Source: Marinimicrobium koreense
GTDB lineage: Bacteria > Pseudomonadota > Gammaproteobacteria > Pseudomonadales > Cellvibrionaceae
Assembly (NCBI RefSeq): GCF_003762925.1
Contig: NZ_RJUK01000001.1
Span: forward strand, 372,001-436,000
Reading direction: 5' to 3'
DNA length: 64,000 nt
In this document: in pieces, positions 39,440 to 50,069 of the stretch
Numbering within the stretch: the stretch's first letter is position 1
Layout of the letters: each line of letters begins with the position of its first letter
Made by a program: the position numbers and the translations under genes
Notes under the pieces: generated by a model
The model's database searches: none
Told to the model about the DNA's origin: nothing
What the model saw: only the letters and a program-made list of their open reading frames with translations

Positions 39440-40567
39440 TCAGGCCCAGAGCTTTCCGGCCTCAACCAATTCACTGACGAGAGCGATATCCTGCTCGGAC
39501 TGAGCACTGGCTTTAAGCTCACGGGTTTCCGGTGCAATGTCAGCGCACAGGCATTCAGCCAGTGCACGTGAACAGGAATACTGTTCTCCATCCACATAGA
39601 GAGTCGCCTGATCGCCGTCGGCGCAGTAGGCAAAGCGACTGGCCGGGTGCCGCTCCAGTTGCGCTGTGTGGGTCCAGCCCTGTTCGGTGTCATCGGGAGC
39701 TTCCGTTTCCAGGTCGGGATATTTGGGTGCGGTCATATAACGGCCGAACCAATCCTGAATGGCCTCGGGCGTCAGGTGGCTCTGAATCAATGCGTCCAGT
39801 GCGTTCAGGGTGTCCGCCGGAATTTCGCCGGGGTTTTCCGCAGGGGCCAGTGCCGGGTCCCGGTACCGTTGGTCGTTTGTCAACCGGCTGGCAATATCCT
39901 GGCTCAGCTCGGTAAAGATATCCGCCACGCTCGGAGCGCGAAAGCCGATGGAGTAGGTGATGCAGTCGTCGCCCTCCGCGGTGCCCCAGTGAGCGACACC
40001 GGGCGGAATATAGAGCATGTCGCCGGGCTCCAGTACCCAGTCTTCCGTGCCCTCAAAGTCTTGCAGAATATTCAGCGCGGTATCTTCCACCTTGGGACTT
40101 TGGCTGTCGCACGTCTGCCCGATGCGCCAGCGCCGCTTGCCGTTTCCCTGTAGCAGGAAGACATCGTAGTAATCGAAATGCGGGCCAACACTGCCCTGAT
40201 CCACGGCGTAGCTCACCATGATGTCATCCAGCCGCCAGTCGGGCAGGAAACGGAAGTGGTGCAGCAACTCCTGAACCTCCGGTACCCACTGATCCACGGC
40301 CTGAACCAGCAGCGTCCAGTGGCTCGGGGGCAGGGCAGCGAAGTCGTCTTCCTCGAAGGGCCCCTGGCGGAGTTCCCAGGGCGTTTCTCCCTGTTCCAGC
40401 ACCAGGCGCGACTCCACCTCGTCTTCCAGTGCCAGGCCGGCAAGTTCGTCGCCGTCCAGAGGCGTTTCAAAATCCGGAAAGGCGTTGCGGATCAGCAGCG
40501 GTTTTTGTTGCCAGTAGTCGCGCAGGAAAGTTTCGACGGGCATATCGCCCAGGTGGGTCAGGGGCAT
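39440..40567 (-). CDS. roxA: Ribosomal-protein arginine hydroxylase RoxA (YcfD-like cupin)
   Basis: A 2-oxoglutarate/Fe(II) oxygenase of the YcfD type, which hydroxylates an arginine of ribosomal protein L16. The 375-residue protein has a double-stranded beta-helix with the iron triad visible as GPHFDYYDVF (HxD) near residue 128 and VAHWG (distal His) near residue 190, plus the C-terminal dimerisation and winged-helix regions. It lies next to purB, a recurring neighbourhood in Pseudomonas-like genomes. A REP pair separates the two. L16 as substrate is known for the family and inferred here. Confidence 0.9.
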   Translation of the reverse strand: MPLTHLGDMPVETFLRDYWQQKPLLIRNAFPDFETPLDGDELAGLALEDEVESRLVLEQGETPWELRQGPFEEDDFAALPPSHWTLLVQAVDQWVPEVQELLHHFRFLPDWRLDDIMVSYAVDQGSVGPHFDYYDVFLLQGNGKRRWRIGQTCDSQSPKVEDTALNILQDFEGTEDWVLEPGDMLYIPPGVAHWGTAEGDDCITYSIGFRAPSVADIFTELSQDIASRLTNDQRYRDPALAPAENPGEIPADTLNALDALIQSHLTPEAIQDWFGRYMTAPKYPDLETEAPDDTEQGWTHTAQLERHPASRFAYCADGDQATLYVDGEQYSCSRALAECLCADIAPETRELKASAQSEQDIALVSELVEAGKLWA

Positions 40568-40617
40568 GGGGGGGAGACCGTTGTTGTGCAGGGTTGAAGG
40601 TTGGGTTACGGCGTTTG

Positions 40618-40716
40618 GTTACGGCGGATGCGGGTTATACCGCTGCGCTCGGCTCCGCCCTACGCAACCTCTGTGCTATACGTAGGGCGGATAAGCGAAG
40701 CGCATCCGCCGTTACC
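40618..40716. repeat. REP pair between roxA and purB
   Basis: TTACGGCGGATGCGGGTTATACCG with CTCCGCCCTACG, spacer, then GTAGGGCGGATAAG with GCGCATCCGCCGTTACC. Confidence 0.9.
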
Positions 40717-40720
40717 TGAA

Positions 40721-42890
<2,170 letters not shown>

Positions 42891-42943
42891 GGGGTTAATA
42901 GGTCCTCTTTGTAAATATGATGGCTGTGGATGCTCAGGGTTGG

Positions 42944-43050
42944 GTTGCGGCGGATGCGCCTCCGGCTTATCCGCCCTACGCCACCTGCCGTGCTATCCGT
43001 AGGGCGGAGCCGAGCGCAGCGGTATGACTCCCATCCGCCGTTACCAAAGC
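42944..43050. repeat. REP pair between hflD and mnmA
   Basis: TTGCGGCGGATGCGCC with CTTATCCGCCCTACG, then a variant unit GTAGGGCGGAGCCGAGCG with CCCATCCGCCGTTACC, in which the ATAAG tip is replaced by the AGCCGAGCGCAGCGGTAT form. Confidence 0.88.
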
Positions 43051-43055
43051 GTGAA

Positions 43056-44144
43056 TCACACTGCCCGCTCAATCACCGCGCCGCCGAGACATACATCTCC
43101 GTCATACAACACAACGGATTGGCCGGGGGTGATGGCACGCTGGGGCTCATCAAAGTCAATTTTCATACGGTCGCCATCCACGGTGACCTCGCACGCCTGG
43201 TCGGCCTGCCGGTAGCGGGTTTTGGCATTGCAACGGAATACCGGTGCGGGCGCTTCGCCGTTGATCCAGTGAATCTGGCTCGCCTCCAGGCCGTTGTTAT
43301 ACAGCAGCGGGTGCTCACCCTGCACGGCAATCAGCACATTGCGCTCCAGATCCTTCTGCGCCACAAACCAGGGCGCTTCGCTGGCACCGGCCACACCGCC
43401 AATACCCAGGCCCTGGCGCTGGCCGATGGTGTAGTACATCAGGCCGGCGTGCTCGCCGATGACCTGGCCTTCGGGCGTCTCGATGGTGCCGGGCTGGGCG
43501 GGCAGGTATTGCTGCAGAAAGTCCTTGAAGCGGCGCTCGCCGATAAAACAGATGCCGGTGCTGTCTTTTTTCTTGGCGGTGGCCAAGCCGTGTTCTTCGG
43601 CAATGCGACGCACCTGGGGCTTTTCGATATCCCCCAGCGGAAACAGGCTGCGGGCAAATTCGTCCTCACCGACCGCGTGCAGAAAGTAGCTCTGGTCCTT
43701 GTTGGGGTCCAGGCCTTTCAATAAATAGGTGCGCCCGTCCCGGTCCTGACGGCGCACATAGTGACCGGTGGCGATCAGTTCACCGCCGAGCATTTCGGCG
43801 TATTCAATAAAGACTTTGAACTTGATTTCCCGATTGCACAGGATATCCGGGTTGGGAGTACGTCCGGCTTTGTATTCGGCCAGGAAGTGCTCAAATACAT
43901 TGTCCCAGTACTCGGCGGCAAAGTTGGCGGTGTGCAACTTGATGCCCAGACGGTCGGCCACGCGCTGGGCGTCCGCCAGGTCGTCCTTGGCGGTGCAGTA
44001 TTCGGTGCCGTCGTCTTCGTCCCAGTTTTTCATAAACAGGCCCTCGACCTGATAGCCCTGCTGCTGCAGGATCAGGGCGGTGACCGAGGAGTCGACGCCG
44101 CCGGACATGCCGACGATGACGCGGGGTTTGGTGTCTGCTGTCAT
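43056..44144 (-). CDS. mnmA: tRNA-specific 2-thiouridylase MnmA
   Basis: Adds sulfur to U34 of the glutamate, glutamine and lysine tRNAs. The 362-residue protein has the PP-loop [11 protein letters not shown] at residues 12-22, the catalytic cysteines in [12 protein letters not shown] (near residue 103) and [12 protein letters not shown] (near residue 200), and the usual beta-barrel C-terminal domain. It lies between hflD and the Nudix gene nudJ. All key residues are intact. Confidence 0.97.
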   Translation of the reverse strand: MTADTKPRVIVGMSGGVDSSVTALILQQQGYQVEGLFMKNWDEDDGTEYCTAKDDLADAQRVADRLGIKLHTANFAAEYWDNVFEHFLAEYKAGRTPNPDILCNREIKFKVFIEYAEMLGGELIATGHYVRRQDRDGRTYLLKGLDPNKDQSYFLHAVGEDEFARSLFPLGDIEKPQVRRIAEEHGLATAKKKDSTGICFIGERRFKDFLQQYLPAQPGTIETPEGQVIGEHAGLMYYTIGQRQGLGIGGVAGASEAPWFVAQKDLERNVLIAVQGEHPLLYNNGLEASQIHWINGEAPAPVFRCNAKTRYRQADQACEVTVDGDRMKIDFDEPQRAITPGQSVVLYDGDVCLGGAVIERAV

Positions 44145-44164
44145 GAGAATCCGGTGTTGTTCAA

Positions 44165-44617
44165 TCAGTTGTGCTGCTGACGGTGCAGAAGCTCAAGCGG
44201 ATAGCGTTTGCCGCTGAGGTATTCGTCGACGGCGTCCAATACCATGGGGCTGCGCCACTGGGCTTTACAGGCCAGAAGCTCATCCCGGGTCAGCCAGCGC
44301 GGCTCAATGATGCCGTCATCCAGGGGTTGCTCGGGAATTTCCTTCAGTGCCTCGGCCACAAAGGTGTGCCGCAGGTAGGTCACGCCATTGGCCGGCGCAT
44401 TGTACAGGCTGATACTCAGCAGGGCGGTGGGTTTCACCAGCCAACGGGTTTCCTCAAGGGTTTCCCGAATCGCCGCCTCGACCAGACTTTCCCCGGGTTC
44501 CAGGTGGCCGGCCGGTTGGTTGTAGACATCGCGCTCATCGGCGTGTTCATACACAAACAGAAAACGGCCGTCCCGCTCCACCACAGTGGCCACGGTCACG
44601 TGGGGTGCCCAGGTCAT
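44165..44617 (-). CDS. nudJ: Nudix hydrolase NudJ
   Basis: A 150-residue Nudix phosphatase; the E. coli homologue (YmfB) hydrolyses nucleoside and thiamine pyrophosphates. The Nudix box [20 protein letters not shown] carries the full Gx5Ex7REUxEE pattern. The start is ATG at 44617, after AAGGATTCTT; ten further upstream codons are in frame but unsupported. It lies 20 bases upstream of mnmA in the same direction, the same order as in E. coli. Metal-binding residues are complete. Confidence 0.92.
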   Translation of the reverse strand: MTWAPHVTVATVVERDGRFLFVYEHADERDVYNQPAGHLEPGESLVEAAIRETLEETRWLVKPTALLSISLYNAPANGVTYLRHTFVAEALKEIPEQPLDDGIIEPRWLTRDELLACKAQWRSPMVLDAVDEYLSGKRYPLELLHRQQHN

Positions 44618-44741
44618 AAGAATCCTTGTCGTCGGGGGAATTTGCAAGCGAAAGGCACAGTTTACCGGATTTGACGCCCGGCGGCACGGGGGCGAGTCAG
44701 GTTGATGGATGGGGAATCGGCAAGGGTTGGGGCACGAAAGG

Positions 44742-44791
44742 TCGCGTAGGGCGGAGCCGAGCGCAGCGGTATAACCCGCATCCGCCCTACC
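44742..44791. repeat. REP unit after ectD
   Basis: GTAGGGCGGAGCCGAGCGCA with GGTATAACCCGCATCCGCCCTACC, the AGCCGAGCGCAGCGGTATA tip variant, between ectD and nudJ. Confidence 0.82.
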
Positions 44792-44822
44792 GTGCTGCGG
44801 CCGTTAGCGCAATTCCAACACG

Positions 44823-45713
44823 CTACAACACCTTCGGCTCCCTGTCGGCCAGATAATGGGGCCGCGGCGCCTGCCCACTAAACGGCTGCTCCAACTCATT
44901 CTCCACACTGTTATAGACAAACATCAACAACGCCCGAGGGTCGCCGGAAATGTTGTCCGGTGAGCCGTGCAGAATGTTGCACTCGTGCAGCACCAGGGTG
45001 CCGGCTTTGCCATAAACCCCTTCGATGGTGTGGTCTTTCAAGAGCGTTTCCAGGGACTCCTTGCCGGGTACACCCGCCACCTGCTTTTTCAGGGACTTGC
45101 GGTAGTTCTTCTCCTCGGTGGTGCCGGCGCAGGACACATAGTGTTTGTGGGAGCCGGGAATCACGTACAGCGGGCCGTTGTACTCGTGGTTATCGGTCAG
45201 CATGATCCAGGCGGTGACGGCCCGCATGTGGCGCATGCCATCCTCCACATGCCAGGTTTCAAAATCCGAATGCCAGGCGAAGGAGCGGCCCTTGAACGCC
45301 GGTTTACGGTTGATGCGGGACTGGGTGAGGTACACGTCGGAGCCCAGAATCTGTTTCACCGGTTCCAGAATGCGCGGGTCCCGGGCGATGCGGGCAATGG
45401 TTTCGCTGTAGGCGTGGGGCTTGAAAATGGTGCGCAATTCACCGCTGTCGGGTTCGGTGTACAGCTCTTCCCGGCCCGCCATGGTGGTTTTGAGCGTGTC
45501 CGCTTCGGCGCGAATGGTGTCGAGCCTGTCGTCCATCAGGCCGGGCAGGGTGAGAAAGCCTTTCTGTTCGTAGTGCGCCAGCTGCTCGCGGGATAGCCCT
45601 TGCGGGCGGTCGCTGTGGCCCGCACCGTAAATGACCGGGTCGGTGCGCGGTATGATCTGTTCGGCGTCACCGGTGCGGGAGGGGTAGGGATCGTATCGTT
45701 TAAGCAAGGTCAT
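44823..45713 (-). CDS. ectD: Ectoine hydroxylase
   Basis: A 2-oxoglutarate/Fe(II) dioxygenase that converts ectoine to 5-hydroxyectoine, a compatible solute. The 296-residue protein carries the EctD signature FAWHSDFETWHVEDGM, with His148 and Asp150 as iron ligands and the distal His249 in CNILHGSPDN. The strict consensus Pro after EDGM is His here (EDGMRHMRAV). A strong AAGGAGGA precedes the ATG. No ectABC or ask_ect genes are in the window, so the enzyme works on ectoine made from a distant locus or imported. Halotolerant lifestyle is implied. Confidence 0.93.
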   Translation of the reverse strand: MTLLKRYDPYPSRTGDAEQIIPRTDPVIYGAGHSDRPQGLSREQLAHYEQKGFLTLPGLMDDRLDTIRAEADTLKTTMAGREELYTEPDSGELRTIFKPHAYSETIARIARDPRILEPVKQILGSDVYLTQSRINRKPAFKGRSFAWHSDFETWHVEDGMRHMRAVTAWIMLTDNHEYNGPLYVIPGSHKHYVSCAGTTEEKNYRKSLKKQVAGVPGKESLETLLKDHTIEGVYGKAGTLVLHECNILHGSPDNISGDPRALLMFVYNSVENELEQPFSGQAPRPHYLADREPKVL

Positions 45714-45909
45714 TCCTCCTTAATTCACTGTCATCATTCGCAGGAATCAATCGGTTCATTAAAGAAGAAAGCTTTGGCCAAGCCTGCGCTGGAGAAATAG
45801 GGTCTAGGAGTGGAGCGTTCAACCCCACTTTCTATTTAAAAAACCAATTGCTTTTGAAATATTTATAGTGCGCGAAAAGTGAAAAGACGGGTAAAGTCCT
45901 TGGGACCTT

Positions 45910-45923
45910 GCGGTTGGAACCGC
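45910..45923. promoter_or_regulatory. GCGGTT-GG-AACCGC palindrome upstream of the PL10 gene
   Basis: A perfect 6-2-6 inverted repeat 64 bases before the pectate lyase start, within an otherwise AT-rich promoter region. It has the size and symmetry of a LacI/GntR operator. The rest of the gap holds no gene. Confidence 0.4.
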
Positions 45924-45986
45924 TAATATCCCAAGTATAAAAACACATCCATTAACAATAATTACGATGACAACAAGGTGAGAGAG

Positions 45987-47612
45987 ATGATTCGCATGAC
46001 CCGAACTCAGCTACTTCGGTGGCTGGTCGTACTGCTTTCCGTGTACCCGCTGTCCGCACTGGCCGACGGCCCATCCCGTTCCGAAATTGAAGCGACCATG
46101 AAAGACGCCACCCGCTTTATGCGCGATGAGGTGAGTTTTCGTGGCGGATACCTCTGGTCCTACCTGCCGGACTTCTCCCGGGTCTGGGGGGAGCTGGAGG
46201 CCAAGCGCACCATGATCTGGATTCAACCTCCGGGCACCGCCACAGTGGGGCATCTCTACCTCGATGCCCTGGCCGCAACGGGGGACCGCTATTACTACGA
46301 GGCGGCACAGGAGGTGGCCAATGCCCTGATCTGGGCACAGCACCCGTCCGGCGGCTGGAACTATGTGGCGGACTACGCCGGGGAGGAGTCCCTGAAGCAC
46401 TGGTACAACACCGTGGGGAAGAACGCCTGGCGGCTGGAGGAGTTCCAGCATTATTACGGCAATGCCACCTTTGATGACGCGGGCACCATGGAGTCGGCGA
46501 AGTTTCTCCTGCGCCTGTATATGATTGAGCGGGACCCACGCTATCGCCCGGCTCTGGAACGGGCGATCCAGTTTGTCCTCGACAGCCAATACCCGATTGG
46601 TGGCTGGCCCCAGCGCTATCCCCTGCGTTACGAGCACTCCAAAGATGGCCAGCCGGATTACACTTCGTTCCTGACTTTCAATGATGATGTGGCCCAGGAG
46701 AACATTGAGTTCCTACTGCTGTGCTATCAGGCCCTGGGCCGCTCGGACTTGCGCGAGCCGGTAATCCGGGCCATGAACAGCTTCCTGGTTACCCGGATGG
46801 GGCCGCCCCAGCCCGGCTGGGCCATGCAGTACACGCTGGAGCTGGAGGCTGCCGGGGCACGCACCTATGAGCCGAAGTCCCTGTCGCCGGGTACCACGGC
46901 GGCCAATGTCTATCAGCTGATCAAGTTTTACCGTCTGACCGGCGATACCAAGTTTCTGGCGCCGATCCCCGCCGCGCTGGACTGGCTTGATCGGGTGCGC
47001 CTGCCCAACAGTGAACAGCGCGATGGACGCACCCATCCCACCTTTGTGGAAGTCGGGACCGGAAAAGCCCTACACACCCACCGGCGGGGCTCCAACGTGA
47101 CCAACGGCGAGTACTATGCCGATTACAGCCCGGACGCCGCTCTCTCCCATTATCGCTCCACCCGGCATATCGATGTCGAGGCGCTGTGGTCCCTCTATCG
47201 GGCGGTAAAAGCCATGCCCCGGGAGGAGGCCACCCGAGGCTCACCGTTGCTGGAGCCCCAAAGCGCCGATTTGCCCCGCTTTTTCACTCTGGGCAATGTC
47301 AGCGTGTCCGACCTCAATACCCGGGCTCAGGAGGCGGTGGATACCGGTGACCTGGCCGCCGATGCGGCCCGGGTGCGCGCCACCCTGAACGACCAGGGCT
47401 ATTGGCCGACGCCCCTGCGCTTTACCTCCAACCCCTATATCGGGCCGGCCCCGGAAGCGGTTGCGGCGGGCGATTTTGGCAGCCGACACGTGGGGGATCA
47501 GTGGGATACCTCACCCTATCGGGCGGAGGAGCCGGTCATGGGAATTTCCACGGGGGCGTTTATCAGGAACATGGGGGTGTTGATTCGCTACCTGGAGGCG
47601 CAGAGCGAGTGA
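45987..47612 (+). CDS. Secreted pectate lyase, PL10-like
   Basis: Probably cleaves polygalacturonate by beta-elimination. The 541-residue protein has a signal peptide (LVVLLSVYPLSALA) and an alpha-barrel region with GGWNYVADYAG near residue 110, GGWPQRYPLRYEHS near residue 203 and the calcium-site-like TFNDDVAQENIEF near residue 230. A later PTFVEVGTGKALHTHRRGSNVTNGEYYADY-like region (near residue 350, split here by charge) carries the expected Arg-rich active site. The protein is about 150 residues longer than a minimal PL10 domain because of a C-terminal extension (about 415-541) of unknown role. The start is the ATG nine bases after AAGGTG. Family assignment is moderate. Confidence 0.75.
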   Translation: MIRMTRTQLLRWLVVLLSVYPLSALADGPSRSEIEATMKDATRFMRDEVSFRGGYLWSYLPDFSRVWGELEAKRTMIWIQPPGTATVGHLYLDALAATGDRYYYEAAQEVANALIWAQHPSGGWNYVADYAGEESLKHWYNTVGKNAWRLEEFQHYYGNATFDDAGTMESAKFLLRLYMIERDPRYRPALERAIQFVLDSQYPIGGWPQRYPLRYEHSKDGQPDYTSFLTFNDDVAQENIEFLLLCYQALGRSDLREPVIRAMNSFLVTRMGPPQPGWAMQYTLELEAAGARTYEPKSLSPGTTAANVYQLIKFYRLTGDTKFLAPIPAALDWLDRVRLPNSEQRDGRTHPTFVEVGTGKALHTHRRGSNVTNGEYYADYSPDAALSHYRSTRHIDVEALWSLYRAVKAMPREEATRGSPLLEPQSADLPRFFTLGNVSVSDLNTRAQEAVDTGDLAADAARVRATLNDQGYWPTPLRFTSNPYIGPAPEAVAAGDFGSRHVGDQWDTSPYRAEEPVMGISTGAFIRNMGVLIRYLEAQSE

Positions 47613-47702
47613 TGGCGCGGCTCGCGTCATTTGCGCGTACAGGGAAACTCTGGCAAGGTTGACGACCTTAATGATCTCGGCCCGCGGGCCAGTCGTAGCA
47701 GG

Positions 47703-47824
47703 CTTAGGTCGGGTTAGCGAACCGTAACCCGACAGACAAAAGTAAGTCGGGTTAGTGGAGCACAACCCGACGAACCACCGCCTTGTGCCTTTTTGTCGGA
47801 TTACGCGCTGTGCGCTAATCCGAC
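47703..47824. repeat. Second repeat family: GTCGGGTTAG palindromes
   Basis: Three successive imperfect hairpins: GTCGGGTTAGCG with GTAACCCGAC, GTCGGGTTAGTGG with CACAACCCGAC, and GTCGGATTACGCGC with GCGCTAATCCGAC. The spacers differ and the arms are kept. It is unrelated in sequence to the GGCGGAT REPs and found only here, 130 bases before speA. Nothing else is visible in the 342-base gap. Confidence 0.75.
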
Positions 47825-47954
47825 CCACTGGCGGGCCGGGTAAAAAAAGGTTTGCAATTGGGGCCGGTTTGGGCAAAATTGCGCGCCTTTCGCACATCTT
47901 CTCCCTCCGGCTCCCGGGGGTCTTGCCAACGTTAAACAGAGGTAGGTTGCTGCA

Positions 47955-49877
47955 TTGACTGAATCCAACGAATCCCAGGCCTGGTCGGCACGCCATTCAT
48001 CTGAATTGTATGGCATCGAAGAGTGGGGAGGCGGCTATTTTGGCGTCTCACCCGAGGGTGAAGTGGTGGTACGCTCACCCAGCAATGGCCAGGCGGGAGC
48101 GACGGTATCCCTGATGGATATCGCCCACGGATTGCAGCAGCGCGGGCTGGAAATGCCGGTTCTACTGCGGTTGGAAAACCTGGTGGACAGCCGTATCAGC
48201 ATTCTGAACGAATCCTTTGCCCAGGCGATGGAAACCACCGGCTACCAGGGCTGCTACCGCGGCGCCTTCCCGATCAAGGTGAACCAGCAGAGCCATATCG
48301 TGGCGGAAATCGCCCGTTTTGGCGAGCGGTACAACCACGGGTTGGAGGCGGGCAGCAAGGCCGAGCTGATGATCGCCCTGTCGACCCTGCAGAACCGGGA
48401 AAGCCTGATCATCTGCAACGGTTATAAAGACGCCGAGTTTATCGACCTTGGCCTGCAGGCCCGCAAGCTGGGCTTCAAGTGCTTTTTCGTGCTGGAAACC
48501 CCCGCAGAAGTACCGCTGATCATCGAGCGCAGCCGCGCCCTGGGCGTTGATCCGCTCATCGGTGCGCGCCTCAAACTCTCGACCAAGGTCGAGGGACATT
48601 GGAGCGAAGACAGCGGTGATCGCAGCCTGTTTGGCCTCACCGCCATCCAACTGGTGGAGGTGGTGGATAGCCTGCGCGAAGCGGGCCTGTTGCACTGCTT
48701 TCAGCTGCTGCACTTTCACCTGGGCTCCCAGATTCCCAATATTCGCAGCATCCGGGCCGGTGTGTTCGAAGCCTGCCGCTATTACATCGACCTGGTAGCT
48801 GAGGGCGCGCCGCTAGGGTATATGGACCTCGGCGGCGGACTGGCCATCGACTACGACGGTACCTGCAGCACCAGCGGGCACAGCCGGAACTACTCCGTGC
48901 AGGAGTACTGCGTGGACGTGGTGGAAGCCATCCAGCAGGCGCTGGACCCTCACGATATTGAGCACCCGGTGATTGTCACCGAATCCGGGCGGGCCACCGT
49001 GGCCCACACCTCGGTGTTGCTGTTCAATATTCTGGATGTCGGGCATTTTGATCCGGCGCCGTTGCCAGAGGCCCTGCCGGAAGACAGTCATGCCCAGCTG
49101 GCCAACCTGTGGCACGCCATTCGGGTGATTGCGGCCAACAACCTGCAGGAAAGCTACAACGACGTCACCTATTACCGGGACCAGATCCGCGATATGTTCC
49201 ACCGCGGCGAAATCAGCCTGCGGGAGCGAGCGTTCGGGGAAAACCTGTACCTGGCCGGTCTGCAGAAAATTGCCGCACTGCTGCCGGAGCTCAAGCGCAT
49301 CCCGGCGGAGCTGGAAACCCTTCCGCAGCAATTGGCCGATATTTACTATGGCAATTTCAGCGTATTCCAGTCGCTCCCGGACTCCTGGGCGATTGAGCAG
49401 GTGTTTCCGGTCATGCCGATTCATCGGCTCAATGAAAAGCCCACGCGCCAGGCAATCATTGCCGATTTGACCTGCGACTGTGATGGCAAGCTGGATCGTT
49501 TTGCGGGGCCGCACGGCAATACCGAAACCCTGTCCGTGCATCCGGTCAAAGCCAGCGAAGAATATTACCTGGGGGTGTTCCTGGTGGGCGCCTATCAGGA
49601 AACCCTGGGCGACCTGCACAATCTGTTTGGTGACACCAACGTGGCGAGCATTCGCATCAACAACGAAGGTGGCATGGAGTTTGTGCACGAGCTGCACGGC
49701 GACAGCATCGCCGATGTGTTGAGCTATGTGGAATACGACCCCCAGGCGATGTTCAAGCAGTTCCGCGCCACCGCCGAGCAGGCCGTGCGCGATGGGCGCA
49801 TTACGGTATCCGACCGGCAGGAAATGTTGGCAGCGTTTACCGATAGTTTGCGGGGTTATACGTATTTTGAGCGGTAG
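47955..49877 (+). CDS. speA: Biosynthetic arginine decarboxylase
   Basis: Decarboxylates arginine to agmatine, the first step of the arginine route to putrescine. The 640-residue fold III PLP enzyme has the Schiff-base lysine in FPIKVNQQSH near residue 107, GLEAGSKAEL, HFHLGSQI near residue 257, DLGGGLAIDYDG near residue 295, and the C-terminal active-site Cys region LTCDCDGKLD near residue 512. The start is the TTG at 47955, the only initiation codon giving normal N-terminal length; its ribosome-binding site is weak. A REP pair separates it from the spermidine genes. Confidence 0.95.
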   Translation: MTESNESQAWSARHSSELYGIEEWGGGYFGVSPEGEVVVRSPSNGQAGATVSLMDIAHGLQQRGLEMPVLLRLENLVDSRISILNESFAQAMETTGYQGCYRGAFPIKVNQQSHIVAEIARFGERYNHGLEAGSKAELMIALSTLQNRESLIICNGYKDAEFIDLGLQARKLGFKCFFVLETPAEVPLIIERSRALGVDPLIGARLKLSTKVEGHWSEDSGDRSLFGLTAIQLVEVVDSLREAGLLHCFQLLHFHLGSQIPNIRSIRAGVFEACRYYIDLVAEGAPLGYMDLGGGLAIDYDGTCSTSGHSRNYSVQEYCVDVVEAIQQALDPHDIEHPVIVTESGRATVAHTSVLLFNILDVGHFDPAPLPEALPEDSHAQLANLWHAIRVIAANNLQESYNDVTYYRDQIRDMFHRGEISLRERAFGENLYLAGLQKIAALLPELKRIPAELETLPQQLADIYYGNFSVFQSLPDSWAIEQVFPVMPIHRLNEKPTRQAIIADLTCDCDGKLDRFAGPHGNTETLSVHPVKASEEYYLGVFLVGAYQETLGDLHNLFGDTNVASIRINNEGGMEFVHELHGDSIADVLSYVEYDPQAMFKQFRATAEQAVRDGRITVSDRQEMLAAFTDSLRGYTYFER

Positions 49878-49901
49878 CGTAAGGTAGCGCCGGGTGGTGT
49901 A

Positions 49902-50002
49902 GGGTAACGGCGGATGCGGGCTTCGCCCTTATCCGCCCTACGCGGGTTTATACCGCTGCGCTCAGCCGTAGGGCGGATAAGCGAAGCGCATCCGCCGTAA
50001 CC
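49902..50002. repeat. REP pair between speA and the carboxynorspermidine genes
   Basis: GTAACGGCGGATGCGGGC with CCTTATCCGCCCTACG, a GGTTTATACCGCTGCGCTC spacer, then GTAGGGCGGATAAG with GCGCATCCGCCGTAACC. Confidence 0.9.
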
Positions 50003-50069
50003 AAACTAAACGCAACCACCCAACTCACTGTCGCAACCAATTAAAGTCTGGTTTAAAGGAGCCAACACT

